A DNA stretch of 55,392 bases from Mariniflexile sp. AS56 (GTDB taxonomy: Bacteria > Bacteroidota > Bacteroidia > Flavobacteriales > Flavobacteriaceae): positions 1 through 55,392 of the forward strand of contig NZ_JAUPED010000019.1 in NCBI RefSeq assembly GCF_030552475.1, in the 5' to 3' direction. Each line of letters opens with the position of its first letter. Within the stretch, counting starts at the first letter, position 1. The position numbers and the translations under genes were made by a program. Positions 26,401 to 33,908 of the stretch are shown here, one piece after another. The notes under the pieces are model-generated. The model was not told where the DNA came from. It searched no databases and saw only the letters and a list, made by a program, of their open reading frames with translations.

Positions 26401-26628
26401 TATACACTTAAACCAGATTTTATTAGCAAAATGGGTATAGGTTCTTTGAGAGTATATGCTGCAGCTACTAATTTACTATATGTAATGGGGAAAGATTATA
26501 CGTCATTTAACCCAGAAGGTGTTGAGATTGAAAATAGTAATTATGGAGGTCCTACCACATACGGGTATCAAGAAGGTGCGAGCCCTATTGTTAGAAGTTT
26601 TACTTTCGGTGTAAATGTTAATTTTTAA
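23446..26628 (+). CDS. susC: SusC-type TonB-dependent outer-membrane transporter
   Basis: A 1060-residue protein: signal peptide (MNLKTKLILMLVLIFNISLF, then AQ), a carboxypeptidase-like regulatory domain (about 25-95; LSGTVTDGTNMPIPGVNVIV, FSYLGYIS), a TonB box-like LDEVVVVGYGTRKK, a plug domain (DPLIVVDGFPISG, IESMEVLKDAASAAIYGSLG, ANGVILVTTKKG) and a long beta-barrel region ending in FGVNVNF. It imports oligosaccharides across the outer membrane using TonB energy, with the SusD lipoprotein (10 bases downstream) as the lid. With PL7 lyases in the same locus, alginate oligomers are the expected cargo. Expression is probably under the operator array at 23076-23131. Confidence 0.96.
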   Translation: MNLKTKLILMLVLIFNISLFAQDGYQLSGTVTDGTNMPIPGVNVIVAKTTRGTATDFDGKFQLQVKKGDVINFSYLGYISQSITITNQKTLEVILAEDAAKLDEVVVVGYGTRKKSHLTGAIAKIGGDDVAAVQAARVDEALAGKLAGVNIQNQSGEPGADLKVQIRTGSSLSSNSDPLIVVDGFPISGNLATVNPNDIESMEVLKDAASAAIYGSLGANGVILVTTKKGKSGKLNFSYNAYTSTSRKYVKDIEMLKTAGEWAEDLQSGDYDLSNTDPGLLKYRLDAYTNAPDVVSIEDWLFQSGNSNSHDFSVSGGSENIKAFASLGYLNTDGVVRGQGYERYNGRMNIDATLNDKFTAGLSMNGFYGNQDIVPWEMRDLLRAYSISPIYHTQASIDFVQQLDANRQALFNSGFTGNNIGRTFDQDYRGEGLDPTSIYDLQPGDIAHDWQYGRNQNGIGGTGDAGVAAKFDNSQRYKKTYYGNVSSYLQYELIDGLNLKTIFGADLRDVNEYEYHGVLSDGQQRSTASELDISNIKKSTVLSTTTVDYSTVINDKHDINAVVGMEFVNTKFQGLESDGTNVPFGLPLNYSLFNAEDVISNRIDEKQSRRGVFGRVAYAYDNKYLLSASIRRDGDSRFGANERFAVFPALSLGWNMHKEAFLQDNEVLSLLKLRFSTGSLGTSSDLGSYSSLSILGTSPTAFGTGFLIPEDVANADLTWQTNKETNFGLDTGFLNNRFRLSVDYYTSDVNDMLINQSVSEVLGTAQIRLNRGDITSSGLEFELNGNIIQKEDFSWSMNANLSTVKSEITSLGSLDELPRQIYGGPSGRGAEFRNYVGGELGEMWGYESAGIVENIYMADPTRNVGNNSGLAYIVDQNNDGNITYEDDYVKLGSATPDFYWGLSSNMNYKEFDLSFQFQGSQGAEVYNIDPIYWQSQFRDSTTDAFDLNDDGIADNNGLHYQLTRDVHGSMVQDASYIALRNITLGYTLKPDFISKMGIGSLRVYAAATNLLYVMGKDYTSFNPEGVEIENSNYGGPTTYGYQEGASPIVRSFTFGVNVNF

Positions 26629-26638
26629 ATAAGAAATA

Positions 26639-27988
26639 ATGAAAAAAATGAAATATATATATATAGCATTTGTCTCTATGTTGTTGATGACAGCATGTGA
26701 TAATGATTTGGAACAATCGCCTGTTTTAGAATTAGAATCCATTAATTTGGTGGAATTTGGGCCGGTTTTAAATGCAGCATACTATTATCAAACAGGAGTT
26801 GCAATGCCACAAGCGGTTTTGGGAGATTTTAGAGCAGACAATATGTTGATGTTAGAAGATCCGTTTACATCAATAGATACATATAACGCAGATTTAGCGG
26901 GTGGAGATATGACAGGGGCATTTTTTACCCCAGTTTATCGTAATTTGTATAAGGCGATATTAAGTACTAATAACGTTATTGAAAATTCATCAGATGCAAA
27001 CGAAGTTGCTGAGGCGAAATTTTTAAGAGGTTTGTCTTACTTTAAATTAGTATTGATTTTTGGTGATGTTCCTGTTAACTTATCGGCTGCGCCAAGTACT
27101 TCCGATTTATCTATTTTCGTGAAACAACCGGTGGCAAACGTGTATACTGATGTAATTATTCCAGACTTACTAGATGCCATTTCAGGATTAACTAATTCTG
27201 GATTAGCAACAGGACGTGCGTCTCAAATTGCTGCACGTGCATTACTGGGAAAAGTGTATATGCACAGAGGTGATTTTGGATTGGCTGCAACTACGCTTGG
27301 AACTGTTGTAAGCGGTGCTACTGCTGCAGGTATAACTTTAGAGCCTAACTTTGCTGATGTTGTAACCGATATTAGTTCAGAAATTATTTTTGCAACTAAA
27401 ATGTCTGGTTCTATTTCTGTTGCCGATGGTTCTACGTCTTCATCTACTTTTTCAGGCTGGTTTTCTGGAGGTGACACCAAATCGAGTACACCTTTAGATC
27501 CTCGCTTAACCGATGCTTTTGATGCTAGTGGTGCTGCTGGTGGTGGTACAGATTTAAGAAAAGCATTGACTATTGATGCTGCTGGTGGAAAAGGCGCGAA
27601 ATATTCTGGAGGTGCCGATCAGGACTTTATAGAAATAAGATTGTCTGATGTTATTCTGTTGTATGCAGAAGCGTTAAATGAAACTACAAATGCAACAGGA
27701 GCAGAATCTGCAACGATCTTAAATGGATTAAATGCTATTAGAACTAGAGCAGGATTAAATAGCTTAAGTGGTACTGCATCAACACAAGCTGCAGTTAGAA
27801 CTGCAATTGCTAAAGAAAGAAGAGTAGAGTTGGCTTTAGAAGGACATAGGTGGTTTGATTTGGTAAGAACAGGTACAGTTGATGCTGAAATGGGCTTAAC
27901 GGTTAATAGTAATTATTACGTGTTTCCAATTCCAAACTCAGAAATCCTTGCAACCAATGGAGTAATCACTCAAAACCCTGGTTACTAA
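26639..27988 (+). CDS. susD: SusD-type glycan-binding lipoprotein
   Basis: A 449-residue lipoprotein; the signal ends at LLMTAC with several acidic residues after the cysteine, which fits surface export. Family marks: the RNLYKAILSTNNVIENS helix, AEAKFLRGLSYFKLVLIFGD, ARALLGKVYMHRGD (TPR-like), LRLSDVILLYAEALNET-like block (written EIRLSDVILLYAEALNE here), and KERRVELALEGHRWFDLVRTG near the end. It caps SusC and binds the oligosaccharide at the cell surface. At 449 residues it is a little short for the family but complete. Confidence 0.95.
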   Translation: MKKMKYIYIAFVSMLLMTACDNDLEQSPVLELESINLVEFGPVLNAAYYYQTGVAMPQAVLGDFRADNMLMLEDPFTSIDTYNADLAGGDMTGAFFTPVYRNLYKAILSTNNVIENSSDANEVAEAKFLRGLSYFKLVLIFGDVPVNLSAAPSTSDLSIFVKQPVANVYTDVIIPDLLDAISGLTNSGLATGRASQIAARALLGKVYMHRGDFGLAATTLGTVVSGATAAGITLEPNFADVVTDISSEIIFATKMSGSISVADGSTSSSTFSGWFSGGDTKSSTPLDPRLTDAFDASGAAGGGTDLRKALTIDAAGGKGAKYSGGADQDFIEIRLSDVILLYAEALNETTNATGAESATILNGLNAIRTRAGLNSLSGTASTQAAVRTAIAKERRVELALEGHRWFDLVRTGTVDAEMGLTVNSNYYVFPIPNSEILATNGVITQNPGY

Positions 27989-28022
27989 TTAAATATAGTT
28001 TGAGTTAGTTTAGTTTTTTATA

Positions 28023-28058
28023 GGTTAACCGACCCCAAGTAAAGTAGGTCGGTTAACC
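28023..28058. terminator. Perfect 12-bp inverted repeat after susD
   Basis: GGTTAACCGACC (28023-28034) and GGTCGGTTAACC (28047-28058) with a 12-base loop. It lies 35 bases after the susD stop and could end that transcript, though only a short AT-rich run follows. Each arm also contains GGTTAACC, the core of one operator before the first lyase gene, so it might equally be a regulator-binding site between susD and the regulator gene. Confidence 0.5.
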
Positions 28059-28115
28059 ATTTAAAAATCTGATAGGTAATAAAAATGTTTGTTCTTGGAA
28101 ATGAAATAAATTTAA

Positions 28116-28144
28116 TATGTTTACCGAACCAATCTGGTGTGCCA
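28116..28144 (+). promoter_or_regulatory. Probable autoregulated promoter of the FadR-type regulator gene
   Basis: TATGTTTA at 28116-28123 resembles the -7 consensus with one mismatch. A weak site TACCGAACCA (28122-28131) begins six bases after the box start, and TGGTGTGCCA (28135-28144) follows 13 bp later. Box, first site and second site have the same spacing as before the first PL7 gene and susC. The second site ends 15 bases before the ATG, so binding would also block ribosome loading on nascent mRNA or early transcription. This suggests that the regulator controls itself. Confidence 0.55.
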
Positions 28145-28159
28145 ATTTAAATTATTTAT

Positions 28160-28870
28160 ATGAACTTAGAAGTCCTTTCAAAAAATGAAAATCAGGAAAT
28201 TAATAGTCGAGTTAAAAAATTAATTTCTCAAATAAGTAATTTAATCAGTGAAAAGCATCTAGAACCAGGAGATAAATTACCTTCAGAACGCATATTGGCA
28301 GAAAAGTTTGTTGTAAGTAGAAGAAGTATTCGAACGGCTATTCTAAAATTAGAATCATATGGCATATTAATATCAATGCCTCAAAGCGGAACATTTATTG
28401 CAAATATAGGTCCAGTTGCCATGAATGGTATGGTTAAAGATATTATAAGTCTGGGACTGCCTGATTTTAAATCGTTGGTTGAAACCAGAATTTTACTAGA
28501 ACTAAAAGCTGTTAGATTAGCAGCTAAAAGACGTACTGAATTAGATTTAGAACGGATTAAAGAAGCATTAGACGCTCATGAAACTAAATTATTGTTAGGA
28601 GAAGATGCTGTGCAGGAAGATTTATTGTTTCATTTGGCAATAGCGAAAGCGAGTGGTAATGTCACGATGAATCAAATTATGATAGGTATTACACCTCAAA
28701 TAATTGTAGATTTTAAAAAATATCATAAGGACTATAATTCTTTAGATAATTTACGGATAAGTGAGCATACCGAAATTTACGAAGCAATTAAAAGTCAAAA
28801 TCCAAAATTAGCAAAAAAAAGAATGAAAGTGCATTTTAAGTTATTGTACGAATATTGTGGTGTTTGCTAG
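28160..28870 (+). CDS. FadR-subfamily GntR transcriptional regulator
   Basis: A 236-residue DNA-binding protein. Residues 15-85 form the GntR winged helix: ISQISNLISEKHLEPGDKLP, then SERILAEKFVVSRRSIRTAI and the wing YGILISMPQSGTFIA. Residues 100-230 are an all-helical FCD-type ligand domain (VETRILLELKAVRLAAKRRT, EDLLFHLAIAKASGN, and HTEIYEAIKSQNPKLAKKRM with His residues that could hold a metal and ligand). Regulators of this group in uronate loci usually sense aldonates, uronates or their ketodeoxy derivatives and leave the DNA when bound. The operators at 15309, 23076 and 28116 are its likely targets. Confidence 0.88.
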   Translation: MNLEVLSKNENQEINSRVKKLISQISNLISEKHLEPGDKLPSERILAEKFVVSRRSIRTAILKLESYGILISMPQSGTFIANIGPVAMNGMVKDIISLGLPDFKSLVETRILLELKAVRLAAKRRTELDLERIKEALDAHETKLLLGEDAVQEDLLFHLAIAKASGNVTMNQIMIGITPQIIVDFKKYHKDYNSLDNLRISEHTEIYEAIKSQNPKLAKKRMKVHFKLLYEYCGVC

Positions 28871-29115
28871 TATTAAATTGGTGAGTAAAAAAACACCTAT
28901 TTGAATTTAGTTAAACTTTGATTGCTATGGTTTCTAAAAGGGCATTGAATAACTAGAATAAAAGAATAAAGGGAACTGTTGATTTTTAAAACTAAAGATT
29001 ATCAACGTAATTCACACAAGAATAAATTTAAGCTTCTGTAGAGCAATGTCAAAACTTAGTGTTTTTGATTAGGTGTTGTTTACAGGTGTTGTTAAGAAAT
29101 AATAGATACGAACTC

Positions 29116-29886
29116 ATGAATAATAATACTAAATTAACTGGGAAAAATGTGCTAATTACCGCTGGTGCTCAAGGAATTGGAGAGTCAATAACGAAACACT
29201 TTATTGATAGTGGAGCCAATGTTGCAATTCACTATTTTTCTAGTGCTGATACCTCTAACCAATTACAAGAATACGCAATTAGTAAAGGTCAAAAAGCGAT
29301 TACTATAAGTGGTGATTTAACAAAAGAAGCCGATGCAAATACATTGGTTGAAAAGACGGTAGAAGCTTTTGGAGGTCTGGATATCCTAATCAACAATGCA
29401 GGTTCACTCGTTGCTCGTAAAATGCTTAGTGAAATGGAGACTGAGTTCTGGCACAAGGTAATGGACATTAATCTAACATCGATGATGTTTGTAACGCGGG
29501 CTGCATCTCCTTATCTAGCAAAAAATGAAAATAGCAGTATTGTTAATTTAGCATCACTAGCTGGGCGCAAAGGAGGCCATCCAGGTTCTCTAGCTTATTC
29601 TACAAGCAAAGGCGCTATTTTAACACTAACACGAGCACTTTCTGCAGAATTGGGGCCTCAAGGCACCAGGGTAAACGCGGTGGCTCCAGGTCTTATCTTA
29701 GGCACTTCATTTCACAACACACATACCACAAAAGAATCCGCAGCTGCAACAACGGCTGGTATTCCAATCCAACGAGCAGGTAACGCAGATGATGTAGCAC
29801 GAGCCGTTTTATATCTGGCTTCAGAATATGATGGTTTTATTACTGGTGCAACACTAGATATCAATGGCGGTGTTTACAATATGTAG
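29116..29886 (+). CDS. SDR-family dehydrogenase, probably of the alginate monomer or an aldonate
   Basis: About 256 residues from ATG 29116; an upstream frame from 29059 lacks family similarity. Classic short-chain dehydrogenase marks: NVLITAGAQGIGES (nucleotide loop), DILINNAGS, catalytic Ser in VNLASLAGRKGGHPGS, YSTSKGA (Tyr-x-x-x-Lys), VNAVAPGLILGT and ITGATLDINGGVYN. In alginate loci an SDR reduces the unsaturated-uronate product DEH to 2-keto-3-deoxygluconate with NAD(P)H. That is the most likely job, but gluconate 5-dehydrogenase-like or sugar dehydrogenase activity is possible. It starts 245 bases after the regulator gene and is followed by a strong hairpin. Confidence 0.85.
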   Translation: MNNNTKLTGKNVLITAGAQGIGESITKHFIDSGANVAIHYFSSADTSNQLQEYAISKGQKAITISGDLTKEADANTLVEKTVEAFGGLDILINNAGSLVARKMLSEMETEFWHKVMDINLTSMMFVTRAASPYLAKNENSSIVNLASLAGRKGGHPGSLAYSTSKGAILTLTRALSAELGPQGTRVNAVAPGLILGTSFHNTHTTKESAAATTAGIPIQRAGNADDVARAVLYLASEYDGFITGATLDINGGVYNM

Positions 29887-29948
29887 TCCCTTGTTAAGTT
29901 TTATAGTCTTGATTAACAGGGTGTAATATGTTAATTGTTAAAAAATAT

Positions 29949-29984
29949 AAAAACACTAGAAGCTATTAAGCTTCTAGTGTTTTG
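29949..29984 (+). terminator. Strong hairpin between the SDR and mutarotase genes
   Basis: AAAACACTAGAAGC pairs with GCTTCTAGTGTTTT (29949-29962 region with 29970-29984), giving a stem of about 12-15 bp with a six-base loop and a T-run built into the right arm. It fits a rho-independent terminator for the SDR gene. The next gene begins only 20 bases later, leaving no room for a promoter after it, so either read-through occurs or the hairpin is a processing or stability element inside a longer mRNA. Confidence 0.7.
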
Positions 29985-30004
29985 CATTTACTAAATATAA
30001 ATTT

Positions 30005-30439
30005 ATGTTAAAGACTCCGGTAATACACCCAACAATTATGGAAGCGCTTGCTCGTTCAGGCCATTTTGCTCAAGTTGTCATTGCAGACGGTAACTTACCC
30101 GTTGGTGCTATGACAGGACCTAATTCCAAAACCGTGCACCTTAACTTTCGTCCAGGACTTTTAGATGCGCTAACAGTGCTTGAAGGCATACTGGAAGTTT
30201 GCCCTATTCAAGGTGCAATCGTTATGGAAAAGCCTGCTGAAGCAAATGCAGACATACACGATGCTTATAAAAAATTACTTGGGGATGTAACCTGGGACGA
30301 GATGGAGCGCTGGGCTTTTTACGACAAAATAAGAGAACCGGCCACCACATTAATTATTCAAACAGGTGAACAGCGTCGTTTCGCTAATTTAATACTAACT
30401 GTCGGTGTAGTAAAAATGGCAGAAGAAAGTGGTTTTTAA
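30005..30439 (+). CDS. RbsD/FucU-family sugar mutarotase
   Basis: A 144-residue protein of the ribose pyranase / fucose mutarotase family. Seen: GHFAQVVIADGNLP with the conserved catalytic His20, LNFRPGLLDALTVLEGI, the MERWAFYDKIR helix and IIQTGEQRRFANLILTVGVV at the C-terminus, which is of the FucU type. Such enzymes speed the interconversion of ring forms (alpha/beta or pyranose/furanose) so that the next enzyme gets the right anomer. Its neighbour, a Gfo/Idh/MocA dehydrogenase, oxidises sugars in ring form. The natural sugar is not evident; nothing else here is specific for fucose or ribose. Confidence 0.85.
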   Translation: MLKTPVIHPTIMEALARSGHFAQVVIADGNLPVGAMTGPNSKTVHLNFRPGLLDALTVLEGILEVCPIQGAIVMEKPAEANADIHDAYKKLLGDVTWDEMERWAFYDKIREPATTLIIQTGEQRRFANLILTVGVVKMAEESGF

Positions 30440-30690
30440 AATATTGAAGTTCATTTTATGAAAGTTGAGGTGTAGGTTTTATATCCTAAAAGGTTGAATT
30501 AATTCAATTTCACACAAACATTATGATATTGTTCTAATATGCTTTATATGAAAAATATATAGGCATGATGAATTAATTTATTTGTATCAAATTAATCGAT
30601 AATAGTTCTCAACGGTTGCAAATTATGAAAAAATTTGTAGTTAACCCTGATTAGGCCAATAGTTGAAACAGTCAGTCAAATAGTGAAAAA

Positions 30691-31830
30691 ATGAATGATA
30701 AGTTAAAAGTATTAATTTCTGGATCTGGCTTTGCAGGACAAGGTCATGCGGTTGCGTTTCGAGCAGCAGGAGTTGAAGTTGTTGGCATTGTAGGCAGAAC
30801 AGCTAGCGTTGTTAATGAAGTAGCAAATAAAATGGGTATTCCTTACTCTGGTACAGATTGGGAACAAGCATTAATAGATTGTCAACCTGATATCGTTTCT
30901 ATCGCAACACCTGGTGGTGCACATTATGAGCCTATAAAACAAGCAATCCATTTTGGCTGTCATGTATTTAGCGATAAACCATTGACTGATAGTGGAAATT
31001 CAGCATCAGAATTGTATGAACTTTCAGAACAAAGAAAAATTAAAACAGCGTTTGCGTCTAGTTTTCGTTATATGCCATGTATTCAACATGCGAAACAACT
31101 TGTAGCAGAAGGTGTTATTGGTGAACCAACTGAAGTGGAATGTATATCGCACTTCAATCTAGAACGCGATATTCCATTTGGATGGTCGCACCGAAAAGAA
31201 GATGGTGGTGGTCGACTTAATAACAATTTCACCCACATGATGTCTATTGTAACATCTGTAATAGGTGAAAAGATTTTATCAATAATAGGTGAAGTACGTG
31301 ATGATTTGGGAAAAGCACCTATAGTTGAAGGCGTGCATAATTTCAAAACGAGAAGAGATTTTATTCCTAAAGATCTTAATGACCCATCTCTTAAATGGGG
31401 AGAAAGTAATGTGGAGTGGTCGTATACCGTGCTAGCACAGCTAGAAAGTCCAATAGCCACTAAACCAGTTTCCGTAATGTTCAAACATGGTGGACTTAAT
31501 CCTAAATTTCAAGAAAACCATATTGTGTTTTATGGCACAAAGGGAGCCGTGTATATTGAAGGTCACTATGGCATGGGGCCATTATATTTGTGGGATCAAA
31601 ACAAAACATGGCAAGAATTGCCACTTCCTCAAAATATTGTCGATAATCAGCCTAATATAGAGGGTGATACTGAACGAAATTGGCATTATCTAGTTAGAGA
31701 ATTTGTAAAGGACATTAAAGGTGAAAAAGTAGAACCCTACCAAACTTTTAAGGAAGGTAGTTTATACCAAAAACTTATTGACTTAATTAGGAAAAACAAT
31801 AACTGGACAGATGTTCGTCATCTTCAATAA
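30691..31830 (+). CDS. Gfo/Idh/MocA-family dehydrogenase
   Basis: A 379-residue NAD(P)-dependent oxidoreductase. N-terminal Rossmann domain: KVLISGSGFAGQGHAVAFRA, EVVGIVGRT, DIVSIATPGGAHYEP, CHVFSDKPLT (the E/D-K-P motif with the catalytic Lys). The C-terminal domain has DGGGRLNNNFTHMMSIV, with the His in the position of the second catalytic residue. Members oxidise or reduce sugars, inositols or sugar acids. The asparagine-rich NNNFTH replaces the more usual D-x-G-x-H, so the substrate may differ from well-known members. It starts 251 bases after the mutarotase gene and 14 bases before the symporter gene, with which it is surely co-transcribed. Confidence 0.85.
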   Translation: MNDKLKVLISGSGFAGQGHAVAFRAAGVEVVGIVGRTASVVNEVANKMGIPYSGTDWEQALIDCQPDIVSIATPGGAHYEPIKQAIHFGCHVFSDKPLTDSGNSASELYELSEQRKIKTAFASSFRYMPCIQHAKQLVAEGVIGEPTEVECISHFNLERDIPFGWSHRKEDGGGRLNNNFTHMMSIVTSVIGEKILSIIGEVRDDLGKAPIVEGVHNFKTRRDFIPKDLNDPSLKWGESNVEWSYTVLAQLESPIATKPVSVMFKHGGLNPKFQENHIVFYGTKGAVYIEGHYGMGPLYLWDQNKTWQELPLPQNIVDNQPNIEGDTERNWHYLVREFVKDIKGEKVEPYQTFKEGSLYQKLIDLIRKNNNWTDVRHLQ

Positions 31831-31844
31831 AAAAAGGCAATACT

Positions 31845-33599
31845 ATGTTTTATGACTATATTGTTATTGGTCTCTATTTTATATTAATACTAGCAATTGG
31901 TATTATATTTTCACGAATGGCAAGTAAATCTACTAGCGATTATTTTCGTGGTGGTGGTCGAATGTTATGGTGGATGGTTGGTTCAAGTGCTTTTATGGCT
32001 CAGTTTTCAGCCGTAACTTTCACTGGGGCGGCAGGTAAGGCTTTTACAGATGGTTTCGCCATTGTTGCCGTGTATATTGGTAATACTTTTGCATTCTTTT
32101 GTGCATGGGCATTCTTCGCGCATCGATTTAGACAGATGCGAGTGGATACACCCACAGAAGCAATAAAACGACGATTTGGTTCACAAAATGAGCTTTTCTT
32201 CGCTTGGGCATTAATTATGTTTTCATTTCTAAATGCAGGTGTTTGGTTAAATGCATTAGGTGTTTTTACTAGTGCTGTTTTCGATGCAGATATTTCAATT
32301 ACCATTATTGCAATTGGTTTGACGGTACTTTTTGTATCGGTACTTTCAGGAGCCTGGGGAGTGGTTGCGTCAGACTTTGTTCAAACTTTGGTCGTGGCTG
32401 TTGTTTCAGTGGCCTGTGCTGTGGTCGCATTGGTGAAAGTTGGTGGACCTGTAAAAATGATTGAAAATTTCCCAGGTGGTTTTCTTATAGGTCCAAACAT
32501 GAATTACCCTTTGATTTTATTTGGAACTTTCATCTTCTTTTTACCGAAGCAGATTATAACTATGATGAATCTTCATGATTCATTTCGATGGCTTAATGCA
32601 AAAGATTCTTTCAACGCTCGTAAAGCGGCCTTATTGGCAATGATTCTAATGGGAGTGGGGTCTATTATTTGGTTTATCCCACCATGGGCAGCTGCTACGT
32701 TATACCCTGATGCAGCAGCAGATTATTTACAACTAGGCAACAAGGCGGCAGATGCCGTATACCTTGTGTTCGCTAGAAATGCCATGCCTATAGGTACCGT
32801 TGGATTACTTATGGCTGGTCTTTTTGCAGCAACTATGTCTTCTATGGACTCGGCACTTAATAAAAATGCAGGGATCTTTGTTCGAAGTATTTATCAACCT
32901 TTTCTGGCTAAAAGAAATAGGCATAAATGTGATGATAAGTTATTGAAAATAAGTCGATTAGTTAGCTTCGTAACAGGTGTAGGTGTTATTACAGCTGCGC
33001 TATATTTCGCATCGCTTAAAGAACTCAGTTTATTTGAACTGATGATGTCAGTTTCAACAATGGTTCAAGTCCCAATGATGGTGCCGTTAGTAGTTGGAGT
33101 AATAGTAAAAAAGACGCCACAGTGGGCACCGTGGGCTACAATTGTTATTGGTTTTTTTGTGTCTTGGTTTGTAATGAATGTATTTACTGCAGACGTTTTT
33201 GCTTCATTATTTGGTATAGGATTACTTACTGATAGAGAAATTATAGACTTGAATATAATTATGATAGTTGGTGGACATGTATTTATCACGTCTAGTTTTT
33301 TCTGGGCAACGTCTATATTTTATAATGAAGCTAAGGATAAAAATAAACTCGAAACTGATCGTTTTTTCGAAGATTTAGAATCTCCCTTTAGTGCAGATGA
33401 CCAACAAGACGGAGTCGACAGTCAGCAAAGAAATAAATTGGGTAATATGGTAATTACAATGAGCGTTGGTATTTTGCTGATGGCTTTAATTCCCAACCCG
33501 CTTTGGGGCCGGTTCATCTTTGCAATGTGTGCACTTATCATTTTCGGAATTGGTTATTTGTTAAAGCGTAGTTCTAAAAGTAAAACGTATTCACGCTAG
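31845..33599 (+). CDS. Sodium:solute symporter (SSS family)
   Basis: A 584-residue membrane protein with about 13-14 spans. Family marks: SKSTSDYFRGGGRMLWWMVG near the N-terminus, FMAQFSAVTFTGAAGKAFTDG-type TM with small residues (seen as QFSAVTFTGAAGKA), RVDTPTEAIKRRFG, GAWGVVASDFVQTLV, and LFAATMSSMDSALNKNAGIF, the sodium-site segment. A charged cytoplasmic loop (about residues 500-530) precedes the last two spans. It takes up a small solute with Na+; in alginate loci such symporters carry the unsaturated uronate monomer or short oligomers over the inner membrane. The last gene of the locus. Confidence 0.92.
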   Translation: MFYDYIVIGLYFILILAIGIIFSRMASKSTSDYFRGGGRMLWWMVGSSAFMAQFSAVTFTGAAGKAFTDGFAIVAVYIGNTFAFFCAWAFFAHRFRQMRVDTPTEAIKRRFGSQNELFFAWALIMFSFLNAGVWLNALGVFTSAVFDADISITIIAIGLTVLFVSVLSGAWGVVASDFVQTLVVAVVSVACAVVALVKVGGPVKMIENFPGGFLIGPNMNYPLILFGTFIFFLPKQIITMMNLHDSFRWLNAKDSFNARKAALLAMILMGVGSIIWFIPPWAAATLYPDAAADYLQLGNKAADAVYLVFARNAMPIGTVGLLMAGLFAATMSSMDSALNKNAGIFVRSIYQPFLAKRNRHKCDDKLLKISRLVSFVTGVGVITAALYFASLKELSLFELMMSVSTMVQVPMMVPLVVGVIVKKTPQWAPWATIVIGFFVSWFVMNVFTADVFASLFGIGLLTDREIIDLNIIMIVGGHVFITSSFFWATSIFYNEAKDKNKLETDRFFEDLESPFSADDQQDGVDSQQRNKLGNMVITMSVGILLMALIPNPLWGRFIFAMCALIIFGIGYLLKRSSKSKTYSR

Positions 33600-33623
33600 T
33601 TTGAGAATATAAGTGTGTGTCTA

Positions 33624-33772
33624 GATGGGGCGGATGATGAGAACCATTAAAATCAGATAATTTGAACCAGATCATTTACGGCTTTAAACTAATACAATAC
33701 AATGAGTTATTGATAATTTAACTATGCTTACTTTTTTCCGCCGAGGGTGGTATTGTCTTGCTGTTTTTTACA
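33624..33772 (+). repeat. 149-bp direct repeat, left copy
   Basis: This stretch matches 39092-39240 over 149 bases with five substitutions and no gaps (both begin GATGGGGCGGATGATGAGAA and end GTTTTTTACA). It occupies half of the 309-base gap between the symporter and the CstB-like gene; the rest of the gap shows nothing. It has no clear coding frame. It could be an insertion-sequence end, a MITE or the scar of an element. Confidence 0.85.
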
Positions 33773-33908
33773 ATTTGTTGATCTATGAAAGGGTAATAGA
33801 GGAAATTAAATAAATCAAATGAGATAATATTACATTTAAATGAGATAATTTTACCTAAAACAGCTTATTATATTGGATTGATGAAACCATAAATTTCTTA
33901 AAACCAAT

